From Microbacterium terricola (GTDB lineage Bacteria; Actinomycetota; Actinomycetes; Actinomycetales; Microbacteriaceae): DNA of 64,000 nucleotides. The stretch is taken from assembly GCF_027943945.1 (NCBI RefSeq), contig NZ_AP027141.1:2418001-2482000 (forward strand), read 5' to 3'. Under the pieces are notes generated by a model that saw only the letters and a program-made list of their open reading frames with translations, ran no database searches and was not told the origin of the DNA. Positions 31,809 through 40,734 of the stretch are shown here, in pieces (position 1 is the first letter of the stretch; the number at the start of each line of letters is the position of its first letter). A program made the position numbers and the translations under genes.

Positions 31809-32864
31809 TCAGCTGCTGCGGTCGGCGACGGCCTGGGCGAAGCGGGTGAGCGCCTCCCGCACGGGGCCGTCGGGGAGCGGCGCGAGGGCGGCGATCGCCT
31901 CGGCGGCCCACTGCTCTGCGAGCAGTCGCGTCGCCTCGGTGGCGTCGTGGTCGCGCAGCGCGGCGATGTCGTCGTCGAGGATCGAGGGGTCAGCGCCGTC
32001 GGCGATGCGGGCGACACCCGCGTCGATGCGCTCGCGCAGGGCGATGGCGCCGGCATCCGTCCGCTGGTCGAGGATCAGGTACGGCATGGTCGGCACGCCC
32101 GCACGGAGGTCGGTGCCAGGCACCTTGCCCGTCTCGCCGGGGTCGTCGGAGAGGTCGATGACGTCGTCCATGAGCTGGAACGCGACGCCGGCCTTCTCGC
32201 CGAACGTGATCAGGGGCTGCTCGTACTCGGCGGGGGCGCCGGAGAAGATCGCGCCGGCCTGCGCCGAGGCGGCGATGAGCGACCCGGTCTTGTCGGAGAG
32301 CACCTGCAGCGAGAACGCGACACGGTCTGCGCCCTCTTCGGGTCCGACGGTCTCGTGCAGCTGCCCGAGCACGAGGCGCTCGAAGGTGTCGGCCTGCAGC
32401 CGGATGGCGTCGTCGCCGAGGCGCGACATCAGCACGCTCGCGCGCGAGAACAGCAGGTCTCCGGTGAGGATGGCCACGCTGTTGCCCCACACGGCGTGGG
32501 CGCTGGGCACCCCGCGGCGGCGGTCCGCCGCATCCATCACGTCGTCGTGGTACAGCGACCCGAGGTGGGTCATCTCCAGCGCGGTGGCACCCTGGATGAC
32601 GGCCTCGGTGGCGCCGTCGCCGAGCTGAGCGGTGAGCAGGGCGAGCATCGGACGCACGCGCTTGCCGCCGGCCTCGTAGAGGTAGCGGCCGGCTGCGTCG
32701 GCGATCGCGTCTGCGCTGCGCAGCTCGCGGGCGAGGGTGCGGTCGACCTCCTCGAGCCCTGCTTCGACGGTCGACAGAAGCTTGCGGGCCTTGGTGCCGG
32801 CGAAGATCCGGTCGGTCAGGCCCAGCTTGCCCGCGATACGCGAGCTCGACGCCGAAGGAGACAC
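31809..32864 (-). CDS. all-trans polyprenyl diphosphate synthase
   Basis: 351 residues. First Asp-rich motif DDVMD within LGSLYHDDVMD, second DDVID within FQLMDDVIDLSDD, and GGKRVRP substrate-binding block. The small residues before the first motif indicate a long-chain (C35-C45) product, which fits the menaquinone side chain. GTG start 7 nt after TAGGCT (leaderless). MenG is 10 nt upstream on the same strand. Confidence 0.94.
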   Translation of the reverse strand: MSPSASSSRIAGKLGLTDRIFAGTKARKLLSTVEAGLEEVDRTLARELRSADAIADAAGRYLYEAGGKRVRPMLALLTAQLGDGATEAVIQGATALEMTHLGSLYHDDVMDAADRRRGVPSAHAVWGNSVAILTGDLLFSRASVLMSRLGDDAIRLQADTFERLVLGQLHETVGPEEGADRVAFSLQVLSDKTGSLIAASAQAGAIFSGAPAEYEQPLITFGEKAGVAFQLMDDVIDLSDDPGETGKVPGTDLRAGVPTMPYLILDQRTDAGAIALRERIDAGVARIADGADPSILDDDIAALRDHDATEATRLLAEQWAAEAIAALAPLPDGPVREALTRFAQAVADRSS

Positions 32865-32874
32865 GCCTTCCAGC

Positions 32875-33606
32875 CTACCGGGCGGGCTCGGTCGCCGGTT
32901 TGACTGCCCTGTGCAGGGCGACGATGCCGAACGAGAGATTGCGGTGGGCGACCTCGGTCCAGCCGGCCTCCCGCATCCACGCGGCGAGGGTCTGCTGGTC
33001 GGGCCAGTCCTTGATCGACTCGTTGAGGTAGTCGTACGCCTCGGCGTTCGAGCTCACGCTCTTCGCGACGACCGGGAGGATGCGGTCGTTGTAGAAGCGG
33101 TAGAGCCCGTTGAACGCGCGCGACGGCGGCTGCGAGAACTCGCACACGACGATGCGGCCGCCCGGCTTGGTGACGCGCAGCATCTCGGCGAGCGCCTTCT
33201 TCGGCTCCACCACGTTGCGCAGGCCGAACGAGATCGTGACGGCGTCGAACGCGTCGTCGTCGAACGGGAGAGCGGTCGCGTCGGCCTCGACGAACGACAG
33301 ATTCGGGATGCTGCCGTGCCGCCGACGCCCCTCGGCGATCATGCCGGGTGAGAAGTCCGCCGCGACGACCTCGGCGCCGCTGCCGGCGAGCGCGACCGAG
33401 CTCGCGCCCGTGCCTGCGGCGAGGTCGAGGATGCGCTGACCACGACGCGGCGCGACGGCGCGGGTGGTGGCTGCGCGCCAGAGCCTGTCGTTGCCGAGGC
33501 TGAGCACCGTGTTCGTGCGGTCGTAGCCGGGGGCGACCTCGTCGAACATGCCGCTCACGCGCGCGGGGTCTTTGCCGAGGTCGGCGCGATTCGGTTCGGG
33601 GCTCAC
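32875..33606 (-). CDS. menG: demethylmenaquinone methyltransferase
   Basis: 243 residues from a GTG at 33606. SAM-binding [14 protein letters not shown], then [13 protein letters not shown] and the C-terminal [13 protein letters not shown] of UbiE/MenG enzymes, which perform the last methylation of menaquinone. TACACT ends 7 nt before the GTG (leaderless). Adjacent to the polyprenyl synthase, so side-chain synthesis and final methylation are co-located. Confidence 0.94.
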   Translation of the reverse strand: MSPEPNRADLGKDPARVSGMFDEVAPGYDRTNTVLSLGNDRLWRAATTRAVAPRRGQRILDLAAGTGASSVALAGSGAEVVAADFSPGMIAEGRRRHGSIPNLSFVEADATALPFDDDAFDAVTISFGLRNVVEPKKALAEMLRVTKPGGRIVVCEFSQPPSRAFNGLYRFYNDRILPVVAKSVSSNAEAYDYLNESIKDWPDQQTLAAWMREAGWTEVAHRNLSFGIVALHRAVKPATEPAR

Positions 33607-33628
33607 CCCATCGAGTGTAGGCGGGCGC

Positions 33629-34171
33629 TCAGGACGCGGTGAGCTCGGTGAGGCGCTGGAGCCAGTGTGCGGCGGTCGCCTCGTCGAAGGGCGGTTCGTG
33701 CGCGGTGACCTGTCGCTCGAGGTCGAGCGCGACCTGCTCCAGGCGCGCGACGACGTCGGGCGGGTAGCCGAGGGCGACCCGGTGCTCGTCCCATTCGTCG
33801 CGGTCGTCGATCCAGATTCCCTGGCCTTCACGGTCGATCACGTCGAGGTCCATGTCGATGCCGACCGGCTCGCCGGTCTCGGTCCAGCCGGCATCCCAGG
33901 CCAGGTCGATGTAGACGCGCGTCAGGTGACCGGGCGCGTTCATGGTCAGCACCCACTCGCCCGCTGGCGGCACGAGGCTGACGTTCGCCTGCGCGGCGAT
34001 GACCTCGCGCCCTGGCCGGTGACTGCGTGCGCCGGCGACCTGACCGACCCAGTCGCCCCACCGGTCGCTGCCGAGATAGACGCAGTCGTGCACCCAGTGC
34101 ACCGACCCATCCCACTTGCGCCAGCGGAACAGCAGGCGGGCGCCGGGCGCCGGGCGGACGAGGTCGGTCAC
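33629..34171 (-). CDS. DUF402-domain protein
   Basis: 180 residues. [29 protein letters not shown] and [13 protein letters not shown] are the FomD-like/DUF402 barrel with acidic metal or phosphate-binding residues; some members hydrolyse nucleotides. GTG start 6 nt after TAGACT. The -10 box overlaps that of the divergent menF. Confidence 0.9.
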   Translation of the reverse strand: MTDLVRPAPGARLLFRWRKWDGSVHWVHDCVYLGSDRWGDWVGQVAGARSHRPGREVIAAQANVSLVPPAGEWVLTMNAPGHLTRVYIDLAWDAGWTETGEPVGIDMDLDVIDREGQGIWIDDRDEWDEHRVALGYPPDVVARLEQVALDLERQVTAHEPPFDEATAAHWLQRLTELTAS

Positions 34172-34177
34172 GGTGCG

Positions 34178-34187
34178 AGTCTAGGCT
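34178..34187. promoter_or_regulatory. overlapping divergent -10 boxes shared by two leaderless genes
   Basis: Ten bases AGTCTAGGCT hold TAGACT on the minus strand (34178-34183) and TAGGCT on the plus strand (34182-34187), sharing the TA pair at 34182-34183. The two GTG starts are 6 and 7 nt from their respective boxes and only 23 nt separate the coding regions. Confidence 0.65.
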
Positions 34188-34194
34188 GGATGCC

Positions 34195-35445
34195 GTGACC
34201 GTCTCCGCTGCTCCTCGGCTGCTCGTGGACACCCGAGAGATCGAGTCCGTCGAAGACCTGCTCCCCTACACCTCGGCGTCCCATCCCGTGGTGTGGAGCC
34301 GGCGCGGCGAGGGCATGGTGGGCTTCGGCGAGGCTCTCGTGCTCGAGGGTGGTCCTGACCGGTCGCCGCTCGGCAGCCAGTGGGCAGCAGTTGCCGCGGC
34401 CGCCGAGGTGCACGACGAGGTCGGCCTGCCTGGCACGGGGCTCATCGCGTTCGGGGCTTTGGCCTTCGACGCCCGGTCGGGTCGCCGCAGCGTGCTGAGC
34501 GTGCCCCGCGTCGTCGTCGGCCGGCGCGGCGGACGCTCGTGGGTCACCACGATCCGCACCCCCGACGATGACGCGGCCGCCGTGCTCACCGAGACGCCCT
34601 ACGGCCCGCACTGGTCGGGCGGGGTCGGACCGGGCGAGCAGACCGCGGCCGGCTACATGACATCGGTCCGCCGCGCGCTCGAGGCGATCGGCGCGGGCGA
34701 GGTCGAGAAGGTCGTGCTCGCCCGCGATCTGCGCGGCACGGTGCCCGCCGGCTCGGATCTGCGCCGGCTCGCGCGGGCCCTGGCCTCCGAGTACCCCGAC
34801 ACCTGGACGTTCGCCGTCGACGGGCTGATCGGCGCGAGCCCCGAGACCCTGGTGACCGTGCACGGCGGCACGATCACGGCCCGGGTTCTGGCCGGGACGA
34901 CCCCTCGCGGGGCCGACGCGGACGCGGACATCACCGCATCCACCGCCCTCGCGACGAGCGTCAAGGACCTGGACGAGCACGAGTTCGCGGTGCAGAGCGT
35001 GCTGGCATCCCTGCGGCCCCACACCCGCGCGCTCGTCGCGAGCGAGGCGCCGTTCACGCTCAAGCTGCCGAACGTGTGGCACCTCGCGACGGACGTCGAG
35101 GGCGAGCTGGGCGGCTCGGCCTCCGCGCTCGACCTCGTCGCGGCCCTGCACCCGACGGCGGCGGTGGCCGGAACCCCGGCCGACGCGGCGATCGACCTCA
35201 TCCGCCGGCTCGAGCCCTTCGACCGCGGGCGCTACGCCGGGCCGGTCGGCTGGATCGACGCAGCCGGCGACGGCGAGTGGGCGATCGCCCTGCGCTGCGC
35301 CCAGTTCGACGTCGACGCGGCCTCGGCCGCCGGCATCCCGGTCACGGCCTACGCGGGCGCGGGGATCGTGACGGGCAGCGACCCGGAGACGGAGCTGCTC
35401 GAGACCCGGGTCAAGTTCCGCCCGATCGTCGACGCCCTCGCGTAG
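34195..35445 (+). CDS. menF: isochorismate synthase
   Basis: 416 residues. The chorismate-binding core shows EKVVLARD, GASPETLVTV, LAGTTPRG, KDLDEHEF and HPTAAVAGTP, and ends YAGAGIVTGSDPETELLET. It converts chorismate to isochorismate, the first menaquinone step. A role in siderophore synthesis is less likely because other men genes are nearby and no siderophore genes are seen. Leaderless GTG start, divergent from the DUF402 gene. Confidence 0.9.
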   Translation: MTVSAAPRLLVDTREIESVEDLLPYTSASHPVVWSRRGEGMVGFGEALVLEGGPDRSPLGSQWAAVAAAAEVHDEVGLPGTGLIAFGALAFDARSGRRSVLSVPRVVVGRRGGRSWVTTIRTPDDDAAAVLTETPYGPHWSGGVGPGEQTAAGYMTSVRRALEAIGAGEVEKVVLARDLRGTVPAGSDLRRLARALASEYPDTWTFAVDGLIGASPETLVTVHGGTITARVLAGTTPRGADADADITASTALATSVKDLDEHEFAVQSVLASLRPHTRALVASEAPFTLKLPNVWHLATDVEGELGGSASALDLVAALHPTAAVAGTPADAAIDLIRRLEPFDRGRYAGPVGWIDAAGDGEWAIALRCAQFDVDAASAAGIPVTAYAGAGIVTGSDPETELLETRVKFRPIVDALA

Positions 35446-35481
35446 ACGCGGGGTGCTCGCACACCCCCCTTATTTCACGTC

Positions 35482-35558
35482 GACCCCACCCCGAATCGTC
35501 GAGCCCACCCCGTATGCGCGGGGCGCTGAGGGTGGGCTCGTGCCCAGAGGGTGGGGTC
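35482..35558. repeat. inverted 19-bp-period element, left of methyltransferase gene
   Basis: Direct cores GACCCCACCCC (35482) and GAGCCCACCCC (35501) are 19 bp apart; inverted cores AGGGTGGGCTC (35529) and AGGGTGGGGTC (35548) are also 19 bp apart, around a 17-nt centre. The C-to-G change in the inner left core is compensated in the inner right core, so pairing is conserved, while the 8-nt spacers are not complementary. Confidence 0.75.
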
Positions 35559-35614
35559 GGCGATCTGGCGCATGGCTCGTAGATCCCGCGCGCGGCTCGA
35601 CCTACACTGCGGGC

Positions 35615-36373
35615 ATGTCGTTCGACGTCGCGGCGGAGGCCTACGAGAGCTTCATGGGGCGGTACTCCCGCCCGCTCGCGGTGCACTTCGCGGACTGGTG
35701 CCGACTGCCGCTGTCAGGTCGCGCGCTCGACGTCGGCTGCGGACCCGGCGCGCTGACGGAGGTGCTGACCGCCCGATGGGGCGAGGCGAACGTCGCGGGC
35801 ATCGACCCGTCGGCGAGCTTCGTCGCGGCGGCCCAGGCGACGTTCCCCGCCGCCGACATCCGCCACGGCGGCGCCGAGTCGCTCCCCTTCGCCGACAGCA
35901 CCTTCGATGCGACGATGGCCGAGCTCGTCGTGCATTTCATGACGGATGCGGCGGCCGGCGTCGCGGAGATGCGCCGCGTGACGCGCCCAGGCGGCATCGT
36001 CGCGGCCTGCGTGTGGGACTTCGCCGGCGGCCGCGCGCCGCAGACGCGGTTCTTCCAGGCACTCAAGGCCGTGGCTCCCGACGTCGAGGATGAGACCGCC
36101 CGGGTGGGTGGACATGACGGCGACCTCGGCCAGCTGCTGACGGATGCGGGGTGCACCGAGGTCGTCTCGGGCGAGCTGGCGGTGCGGGTCGACTATCCGG
36201 GCTTCGACGCGTGGTGGGAGCCGTACACGCTCGGCGTCGCGCCGGCCGGGCGACAGCTCGCCGCGCTCGACGGGGCCGCCCGCGAGCGCGTGCGCGCCCA
36301 TGCCCGAACCCTGATGCCCGAGGGTCCCTTCACGGTCTCCGCGACCGCATGGGCCGCTCGCGCCATCGCCTGA
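35615..36373 (+). CDS. class I SAM-dependent methyltransferase
   Basis: 252 residues. Motif I ALDVGCGPGALTEVL, motif II GIDPSASFVAAAQ, and a FDATMAELVVHFM / MRRVTRPGGIVAACVWDF post-I block. Closest in style to ubiquinone/menaquinone-type and small-molecule methyltransferases (Methyltransf_11); substrate unknown. TACACT ends 6 nt before the ATG (leaderless). The gene is bracketed on both sides by GACCCCACCCC repeat elements. Confidence 0.92.
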   Translation: MSFDVAAEAYESFMGRYSRPLAVHFADWCRLPLSGRALDVGCGPGALTEVLTARWGEANVAGIDPSASFVAAAQATFPAADIRHGGAESLPFADSTFDATMAELVVHFMTDAAAGVAEMRRVTRPGGIVAACVWDFAGGRAPQTRFFQALKAVAPDVEDETARVGGHDGDLGQLLTDAGCTEVVSGELAVRVDYPGFDAWWEPYTLGVAPAGRQLAALDGAARERVRAHARTLMPEGPFTVSATAWAARAIA

Positions 36374-36405
36374 GCGCCGGCCCCCGCGCGACCCCGAACC
36401 CGCGC

Positions 36406-36520
36406 GACCCCACCCCGACGCGCCGACCCCACCCCGACGCGTCGACCCCACCCCCAAGCGCCGACCCCACCCCGTGCTCGCGGCGAGCACAGGGTGGGGT
36501 CGCGCGGAAGGGGTGGGGTT
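36406..36520. repeat. tandem and inverted 19-bp-period element, right of methyltransferase gene
   Basis: Four direct GACCCCACCCC cores start at 36406, 36425, 36444 and 36463, exactly 19 bp apart. Inverted cores follow at 36491 and 36510, again 19 bp apart. The fourth unit and the first inverted unit form an 18-bp hairpin with one mismatch and a CGG loop (36463-36501). It lies between the methyltransferase stop and the ABC permease stop and may also terminate both. Confidence 0.78.
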
Positions 36521-36565
36521 GCCGCACACGCGCGGCGCGGCGCCCCGGGCCCACCCCGCCCCGGG

Positions 36566-37396
36566 TCAGATCGAGCGCTGGTAGGCCCGGATCGAGCGCA
36601 CGGCCCAGGTGAACGCGAGGGCGGCGAGCAGGGCGAGACCGCCGGCCTGCCACCAGCCGGCCTCGGGATACGCACCGTTCAGCCCGCCACGGCCGAGCTC
36701 GACCGCCCAGGTCATCGGGTTCCAGCGCGACACGCTCTGCACCCACTCGGGCAGCAGCGCCGCCGGCATCATCGTGGTCGACAGGAAGGTCGCGGGCAGC
36801 ACGATCAGCTGCGACAGGCTGATCAGGGCGATCTGGTTGCGGGCGATGAGGGCCACAGCGCTCGACGCGCAGCAGAAGATCGTCGCCAAGAGCGTCGCGA
36901 CGCCCAGGGCCATCAGCATCCCGCCGAATCCGCCGGGGTAGCGTGCGCCGGCGAGCCAGCCGATCCCGAGCACGACGAGCGACTGCACGAGGTTCACGAT
37001 CAGCTGCTGCACCAGCTGGCCGGTGATGATCGCGGTGCGCGAGATCGGCGACGTGAGGTACTGGTCCATCACGCCGGAGGTGATGTCGTCGATGAAGCCG
37101 GTGCCGGCCCACGCCCCCGAGTAGAGCACCGTCATCATCAGGATGCCGGGCACGAGGTAGCCGATGTAGCCGCCGGTGGCGGTCGATCCCTCGAACACCG
37201 GCAGCGCGCCGAGTGACGAGAAGACCTGCCCGAACAGCACGATCCAGATCACCGGCTGGATCAGCGACATCACCGGCCCCCAGGCCTGACGCAGCGACGA
37301 GATGAGCCAGCGCCGCAGCACCTGGCCCGACTGGGTGAACCACCCCGCCGTCGTCGGGCGGATTGCGGTGGCGGGTGCGAGGGCGATGGCGCTCAT
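36566..37396 (-). CDS. ABC-2-type exporter permease (DrrB-like)
   Basis: 276 residues with six helices. LISSLRQAWGPVMSLIQPVIWIVLFG at the start, YIGYLVPGILMMTVLYSG and a C-terminal FLSTTMMPAALLPEWVQSVSRWNPMTWAVE block are typical of DrrB-type export permeases for drugs or lipids. The ATG overlaps the ATPase stop by 4 nt, forming a two-component exporter. Confidence 0.93.
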   Translation of the reverse strand: MSAIALAPATAIRPTTAGWFTQSGQVLRRWLISSLRQAWGPVMSLIQPVIWIVLFGQVFSSLGALPVFEGSTATGGYIGYLVPGILMMTVLYSGAWAGTGFIDDITSGVMDQYLTSPISRTAIITGQLVQQLIVNLVQSLVVLGIGWLAGARYPGGFGGMLMALGVATLLATIFCCASSAVALIARNQIALISLSQLIVLPATFLSTTMMPAALLPEWVQSVSRWNPMTWAVELGRGGLNGAYPEAGWWQAGGLALLAALAFTWAVRSIRAYQRSI

Positions 37397-38409
37397 GCCG
37401 CTGCTCCTGTCGTGAGGGCGGCCGCTGCCGCGGGGCCGAAGGTGTGGCCGACGAAGTGCAGGTACACGTCGTCGAGGGTGGGATGGGATGCGGCGACCTG
37501 CCCGAAGCGGACGCCCGCGGCATCCAGAGCAGCGATCACGGCGCCGACCGCCGCCGAGGCGTCGTCGGTGCGCGCGGCGAGCACGCCGTCGACGCCCGAG
37601 GCCTCGACGAGCACGTCGCGGAGTCCGGCGACCCCGCTGATGGCGGCACGGACGGCGACCGGGTCGGGCTCGATGAGCGACACCCGCAGGGAGTCGCCGT
37701 GCAGCGCGGCCTTGAGCTCGGCCGGGGTGCCCTGGACGACGGCGCGGCCGGCGTTCACGATCAGCAGTTCGTCGGCGAGCCGATCGGCCTCCTCCATGTA
37801 GTGCGTGGTGAGCACGACGGTGAGCGCCTCCTCAGCCGAGAGCCGGCGGATCTCGGCCCACATCGCCGCCCGGGCCTCGGGGTCGAGGCCGGTGGTGGGC
37901 TCGTCGAGGAACAGCACCTGCGGACGGTGCACGAGGGCGGCGGCCACGTCGAGGCGGCGGCGCATGCCGCCCGAGAACGTGCCGACCGGACGGCGGGATG
38001 CGTCGGCCAGCCCGAACTCGTCGAGCAGACGCGCGGCGCGCGCCCGGGCATCGGCAGCCGTCGCCCCACGCAGCCGCGCGGCGATCTCCAGGCTCTCCGC
38101 CGCGGTCAGGATCGGGTCGGTGCTCGACCCCTGGGAGACGTACCCGATGGACGCGCGGACAGCATCCGGCGCGCGGAGCACATCGTGCCCGGCGACCCGG
38201 GCGGAGCCTGCGGTCGGGGTGGAGAGCGTCGTGAGGATCTTGGTGGTGGTCGACTTTCCTGCGCCGTTCGGGCCGAGCAGCCCGAAGACGCGACCGGCCG
38301 GCACGGTGAGACTGAGGCCGTCGAGCGCGCGGACCTCGGGGCGGCGACCTCGGCCGCGATAGACCTTGACGAGATCGTCGGCGACGATCGCCTGAGTGTT
38401 TCCGGGCAT
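37393..38409 (-). CDS. ABC exporter ATPase (DrrA-like)
   Basis: 338 residues. Walker A GPNGAGKST, Q-loop YVSQGSSTD, signature FSGGMRRRLD, Walker B VLFLDEPTTGLD, H-loop TTHYMEEAD, then a DUF4162-type C-terminal extension. The family powers drug or glycolipid export. It follows the PadR and permease-prefix genes on the same strand across a 78-nt gap with a 9-bp hairpin; GAAGGAAGG precedes the ATG, so it may share their regulation. Confidence 0.94.
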   Translation of the reverse strand: MPGNTQAIVADDLVKVYRGRGRRPEVRALDGLSLTVPAGRVFGLLGPNGAGKSTTTKILTTLSTPTAGSARVAGHDVLRAPDAVRASIGYVSQGSSTDPILTAAESLEIAARLRGATAADARARAARLLDEFGLADASRRPVGTFSGGMRRRLDVAAALVHRPQVLFLDEPTTGLDPEARAAMWAEIRRLSAEEALTVVLTTHYMEEADRLADELLIVNAGRAVVQGTPAELKAALHGDSLRVSLIEPDPVAVRAAISGVAGLRDVLVEASGVDGVLAARTDDASAAVGAVIAALDAAGVRFGQVAASHPTLDDVYLHFVGHTFGPAAAAALTTGAAA

Positions 38410-38446
38410 GGCGAAGCATCCCTTCCTTCGTGGTTCGGTGAATGGG

Positions 38447-38469
38447 CCGCTGCGCGGGCCGCGCAGCGG
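38447..38469 (-). repeat. 9-bp hairpin between prefix-domain gene and ABC ATPase gene
   Basis: CCGCTGCGC / GCGCAGCGG with 5-nt loop, on the minus-strand transcript between the stop at 38488 and the ATG at 38409. No T-tract. It could attenuate read-through or protect the upstream mRNA. Confidence 0.4.
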
Positions 38470-38487
38470 TGGAACGGAACGGAGCCG

Positions 38488-39399
38488 TTACGGGTTGGGG
38501 CGGTCCCCGAAGAGCATGCGGGCGAGCACGAGCATCATGACGGCGAAGCCGCCGGCGAGCGCGAGGAGACCCCACCACCAGCCGACGGTGAAGACGAGCA
38601 CCGCGATGACCGCGAACGTGACGAGCCAGATGACGGCGGTGTAGATGCCGAAGCGTGCCGCCACCTCCGGCTCCTGCTCGAACCGGTTGCCGACGTGCGC
38701 GTGCTCCAGGTTCGCCTGGCGCACCCATGCCTTGTGGCGGTTCGTCTGACTCGCTCCGAGGAAGGCGAACAGGACGATCGCCGCGATGACGCCGAGCGCC
38801 GCGAACACGATGCCCCACACGGGCATGGCGCCCAGCGCCACGATCGCGCCGAAGCCGAGCCCGAGCGCGCCGAGGAGGGTGGCGAGGAAGTACCCGCCCG
38901 CGCGGTTCGGCGGCATCGGGTGGTTGGTCGTCGTCTCCTGCGAGAGCGAGTCGCCGACCAGCAGGGCCAGCCCGGTCGACGCGTTCCCCATCAGACCGAT
39001 GATCGCTCCGAGCGGCAGGGGCAGCACACCGGTCGCCCCGAGGAGGGCGACGGTCATGCCGACGACGAAGAGGGCCGACCACAGGACCGCGCGCACGACG
39101 AACCCTGGTTTGGGGCGCACCCGGTGACGCAGCTGCAGCGCGGCGTACGACTCGGCTGCGGCGGCCCCGCCGACGGTGTTCCCGGCGCCGGTGCCGGCGC
39201 CGTCGACCAGTTCACGGACGTCGCCGAGCTCGGCGATCGCCTGGCGCGCCGCATCCGACGAGGACTGCCCTGCGGCCTCCAGCTCTTCGACGCGTGCGAC
39301 GAGGTTCGCGCGCATCTCCTCCTTGAGGTCTTGCGCGTCGGGCGTCATCGCGACTCCGGCGAAGGCCTCGTCGAGGAGGCGGTGGATGTCGGTGGTCAT
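38488..39399 (-). CDS. permease-prefix-domain membrane protein
   Basis: 303 residues. The N-terminal 70 residues, TDIHRLLDEAFAG to AIAELGDVRELVDG, are the helical permease prefix domain 1; about eight transmembrane helices follow. Such proteins are usually encoded with a PadR regulator, as here (4-nt overlap), and are thought to be regulatory or transport-associated. The downstream DrrAB-like exporter may be part of the same operon. Confidence 0.86.
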   Translation of the reverse strand: MTTDIHRLLDEAFAGVAMTPDAQDLKEEMRANLVARVEELEAAGQSSSDAARQAIAELGDVRELVDGAGTGAGNTVGGAAAAESYAALQLRHRVRPKPGFVVRAVLWSALFVVGMTVALLGATGVLPLPLGAIIGLMGNASTGLALLVGDSLSQETTTNHPMPPNRAGGYFLATLLGALGLGFGAIVALGAMPVWGIVFAALGVIAAIVLFAFLGASQTNRHKAWVRQANLEHAHVGNRFEQEPEVAARFGIYTAVIWLVTFAVIAVLVFTVGWWWGLLALAGGFAVMMLVLARMLFGDRPNP

Positions 39400-39749
39400 T
39401 TCTCTGTGCCCTTCACGTCGAGAAGCGAATCGATGATGCGGCGGGTGGCGACCCAGGCCGCGACCTTGCCGCGGTAGACCGCGCGGCCCGCGTCGGTGAT
39501 GCGGTAGTACTTGCGGCGTCCGCCCTGGGTCTCGTCGCCCCAGTAGGACTCGGCGAGGCCGTCCTTCTCGAGGCGCCGGTACGTCGCGTAGAGCGTCGCC
39601 TCTTTGATCTCGTGGTCTCCCCCGGTGGCGTCCCGGATGGCCTTGTAGATCTCGAAGCCGTAGCGGTCGCCGTCACGGAGCACGCCGAGCACGATCGTGT
39701 CGGTGTGGCCGCGCAGGAGGTCGGCGGCGAAAGCGTCATCTTGTGTCAC
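39396..39749 (-). CDS. PadR-family transcriptional regulator
   Basis: 117 residues. The winged helix reads DTIVLGVLRDGDRYGFEIYK to EATLYATYRRLEKDGLAESYW, then GRRKYYRITDAGRAVY, as in short (PadR-s2) regulators. GTG start 7 nt after TACAGT (leaderless). It probably represses itself, the membrane protein and perhaps the ABC exporter, and is released by a toxic or lipophilic ligand. Confidence 0.93.
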   Translation of the reverse strand: MTQDDAFAADLLRGHTDTIVLGVLRDGDRYGFEIYKAIRDATGGDHEIKEATLYATYRRLEKDGLAESYWGDETQGGRRKYYRITDAGRAVYRGKVAAWVATRRIIDSLLDVKGTEK

Positions 39750-39754
39750 AGCAA

Positions 39755-39775
39755 GTACTGTATCAGATCAGGTAC
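39755..39775 (-). promoter_or_regulatory. PadR promoter with GTAC-flanked inverted repeat
   Basis: The -10 box TACAGT (39757-39762, minus strand) lies inside an imperfect palindrome bounded by GTAC at 39755-39758 and GTAC at 39772-39775. PadR proteins commonly bind such ATAC/GTAT-type repeats at their own promoter. Confidence 0.45.
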
Positions 39776-39837
39776 ACCATGACGCAAGAACTTCGGATGC
39801 GGTCACCGCCCGCATCCGATCGAGGCCCCCGGGGGCG

Positions 39838-40701
39838 TCAGCTCGCGGCGAGGCGCTTCTTCTCGGCCTTCACGTCGAAGGTCGCGGCGGGCCACTGGGG
39901 GTCGATGTCCTCGAGCGCGTGCAGCAGCAGGGCCTGCACCGCGAGGCGGGCGTACCACTTGGAGTTCGCCGGCACCACGTGCCACGGGGCGTTCGCGGTC
40001 GAGGTGCGGTCGAAGACGGTCTGGTAGGCGTCCATGTACGCCGGCCAGAGCTCGCGCTCGTCGACATCGCCCGGGTTGTACTTCCAGTGCTTGTCGGCGC
40101 GGTCGAGCCGTTCCGCCAGCCGCGCCCTCTGCTCGTCCCGCGAGATGTGCAGCATCACCTTGACCACGCGGGTGCCGCCGTCGGTCAGTCGCTTCTCGAA
40201 GTCGACGATCGCCCCGTACCGGCGCTCGATCTCGTCCTCGGGCGCGAGCGAGCGCACCTTGCCGATCAGCACGTCCTCGTAGTGCGACCGGTCGAACACG
40301 CCGATGAACCCGGGAGCCGGCACCCGCTGCTCGACCCTCCAGAGGAAGTCGTGCGCACGCTCCTCGTCGGTCGGCTTCTTGAAGGCGGTGAGCGCCACGC
40401 CCTGCGGGTCGACCGAGCCCACGACGTGACGGATGATGCCGCCCTTGCCGGCGGAGTCCATCGCCTGCAGCACGAGCAGCACGGCGGCGTTCGTCGCGTC
40501 GGCGCGACTCTCGGCGTACAGCCGCTCCTGCAGGTCGTCGAGCGAGAGCGCACCTTCGGTCAGGTCGACCGCCCCGTGCTGCTTGCCCGCGTCGTAGCCG
40601 GGCTTCGTGTCGGGGTCGACGTCGGCGAGCGTGAACCCCTTGCCCACGCGCAGCAGCTTCGACGGCTCTGCGGTCCAGTTGGTGTGACTCTTGACGCTCA
40701 T
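39838..40701 (-). CDS. polyphosphate kinase 2 family protein
   Basis: 287 residues. Walker A AMDSAGKGGIIRHV, Walker B GVFDRSHYEDVLIGKV, and the lid RDEQRARLAERLDRADKHWKYN are diagnostic of PPK2. These enzymes transfer phosphate between polyphosphate and nucleotides; the single-domain form here is typical of class I or III members. It follows menD on the same strand, 33 nt away. A CATGAT box 6 nt before the ATG may give a leaderless message of its own. Confidence 0.93.
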   Translation of the reverse strand: MSVKSHTNWTAEPSKLLRVGKGFTLADVDPDTKPGYDAGKQHGAVDLTEGALSLDDLQERLYAESRADATNAAVLLVLQAMDSAGKGGIIRHVVGSVDPQGVALTAFKKPTDEERAHDFLWRVEQRVPAPGFIGVFDRSHYEDVLIGKVRSLAPEDEIERRYGAIVDFEKRLTDGGTRVVKVMLHISRDEQRARLAERLDRADKHWKYNPGDVDERELWPAYMDAYQTVFDRTSTANAPWHVVPANSKWYARLAVQALLLHALEDIDPQWPAATFDVKAEKKRLAAS

Positions 40702-40734
40702 GCCGCCATCATGGCGGACCGGCGCCGCCCGGCT

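Noticed and set aside
36406..36520. 19-bp-period repeat considered as a CRISPR array
   Set aside because: Units are 11-bp cores with 8-nt spacers, and include inverted copies; there are no cas genes.
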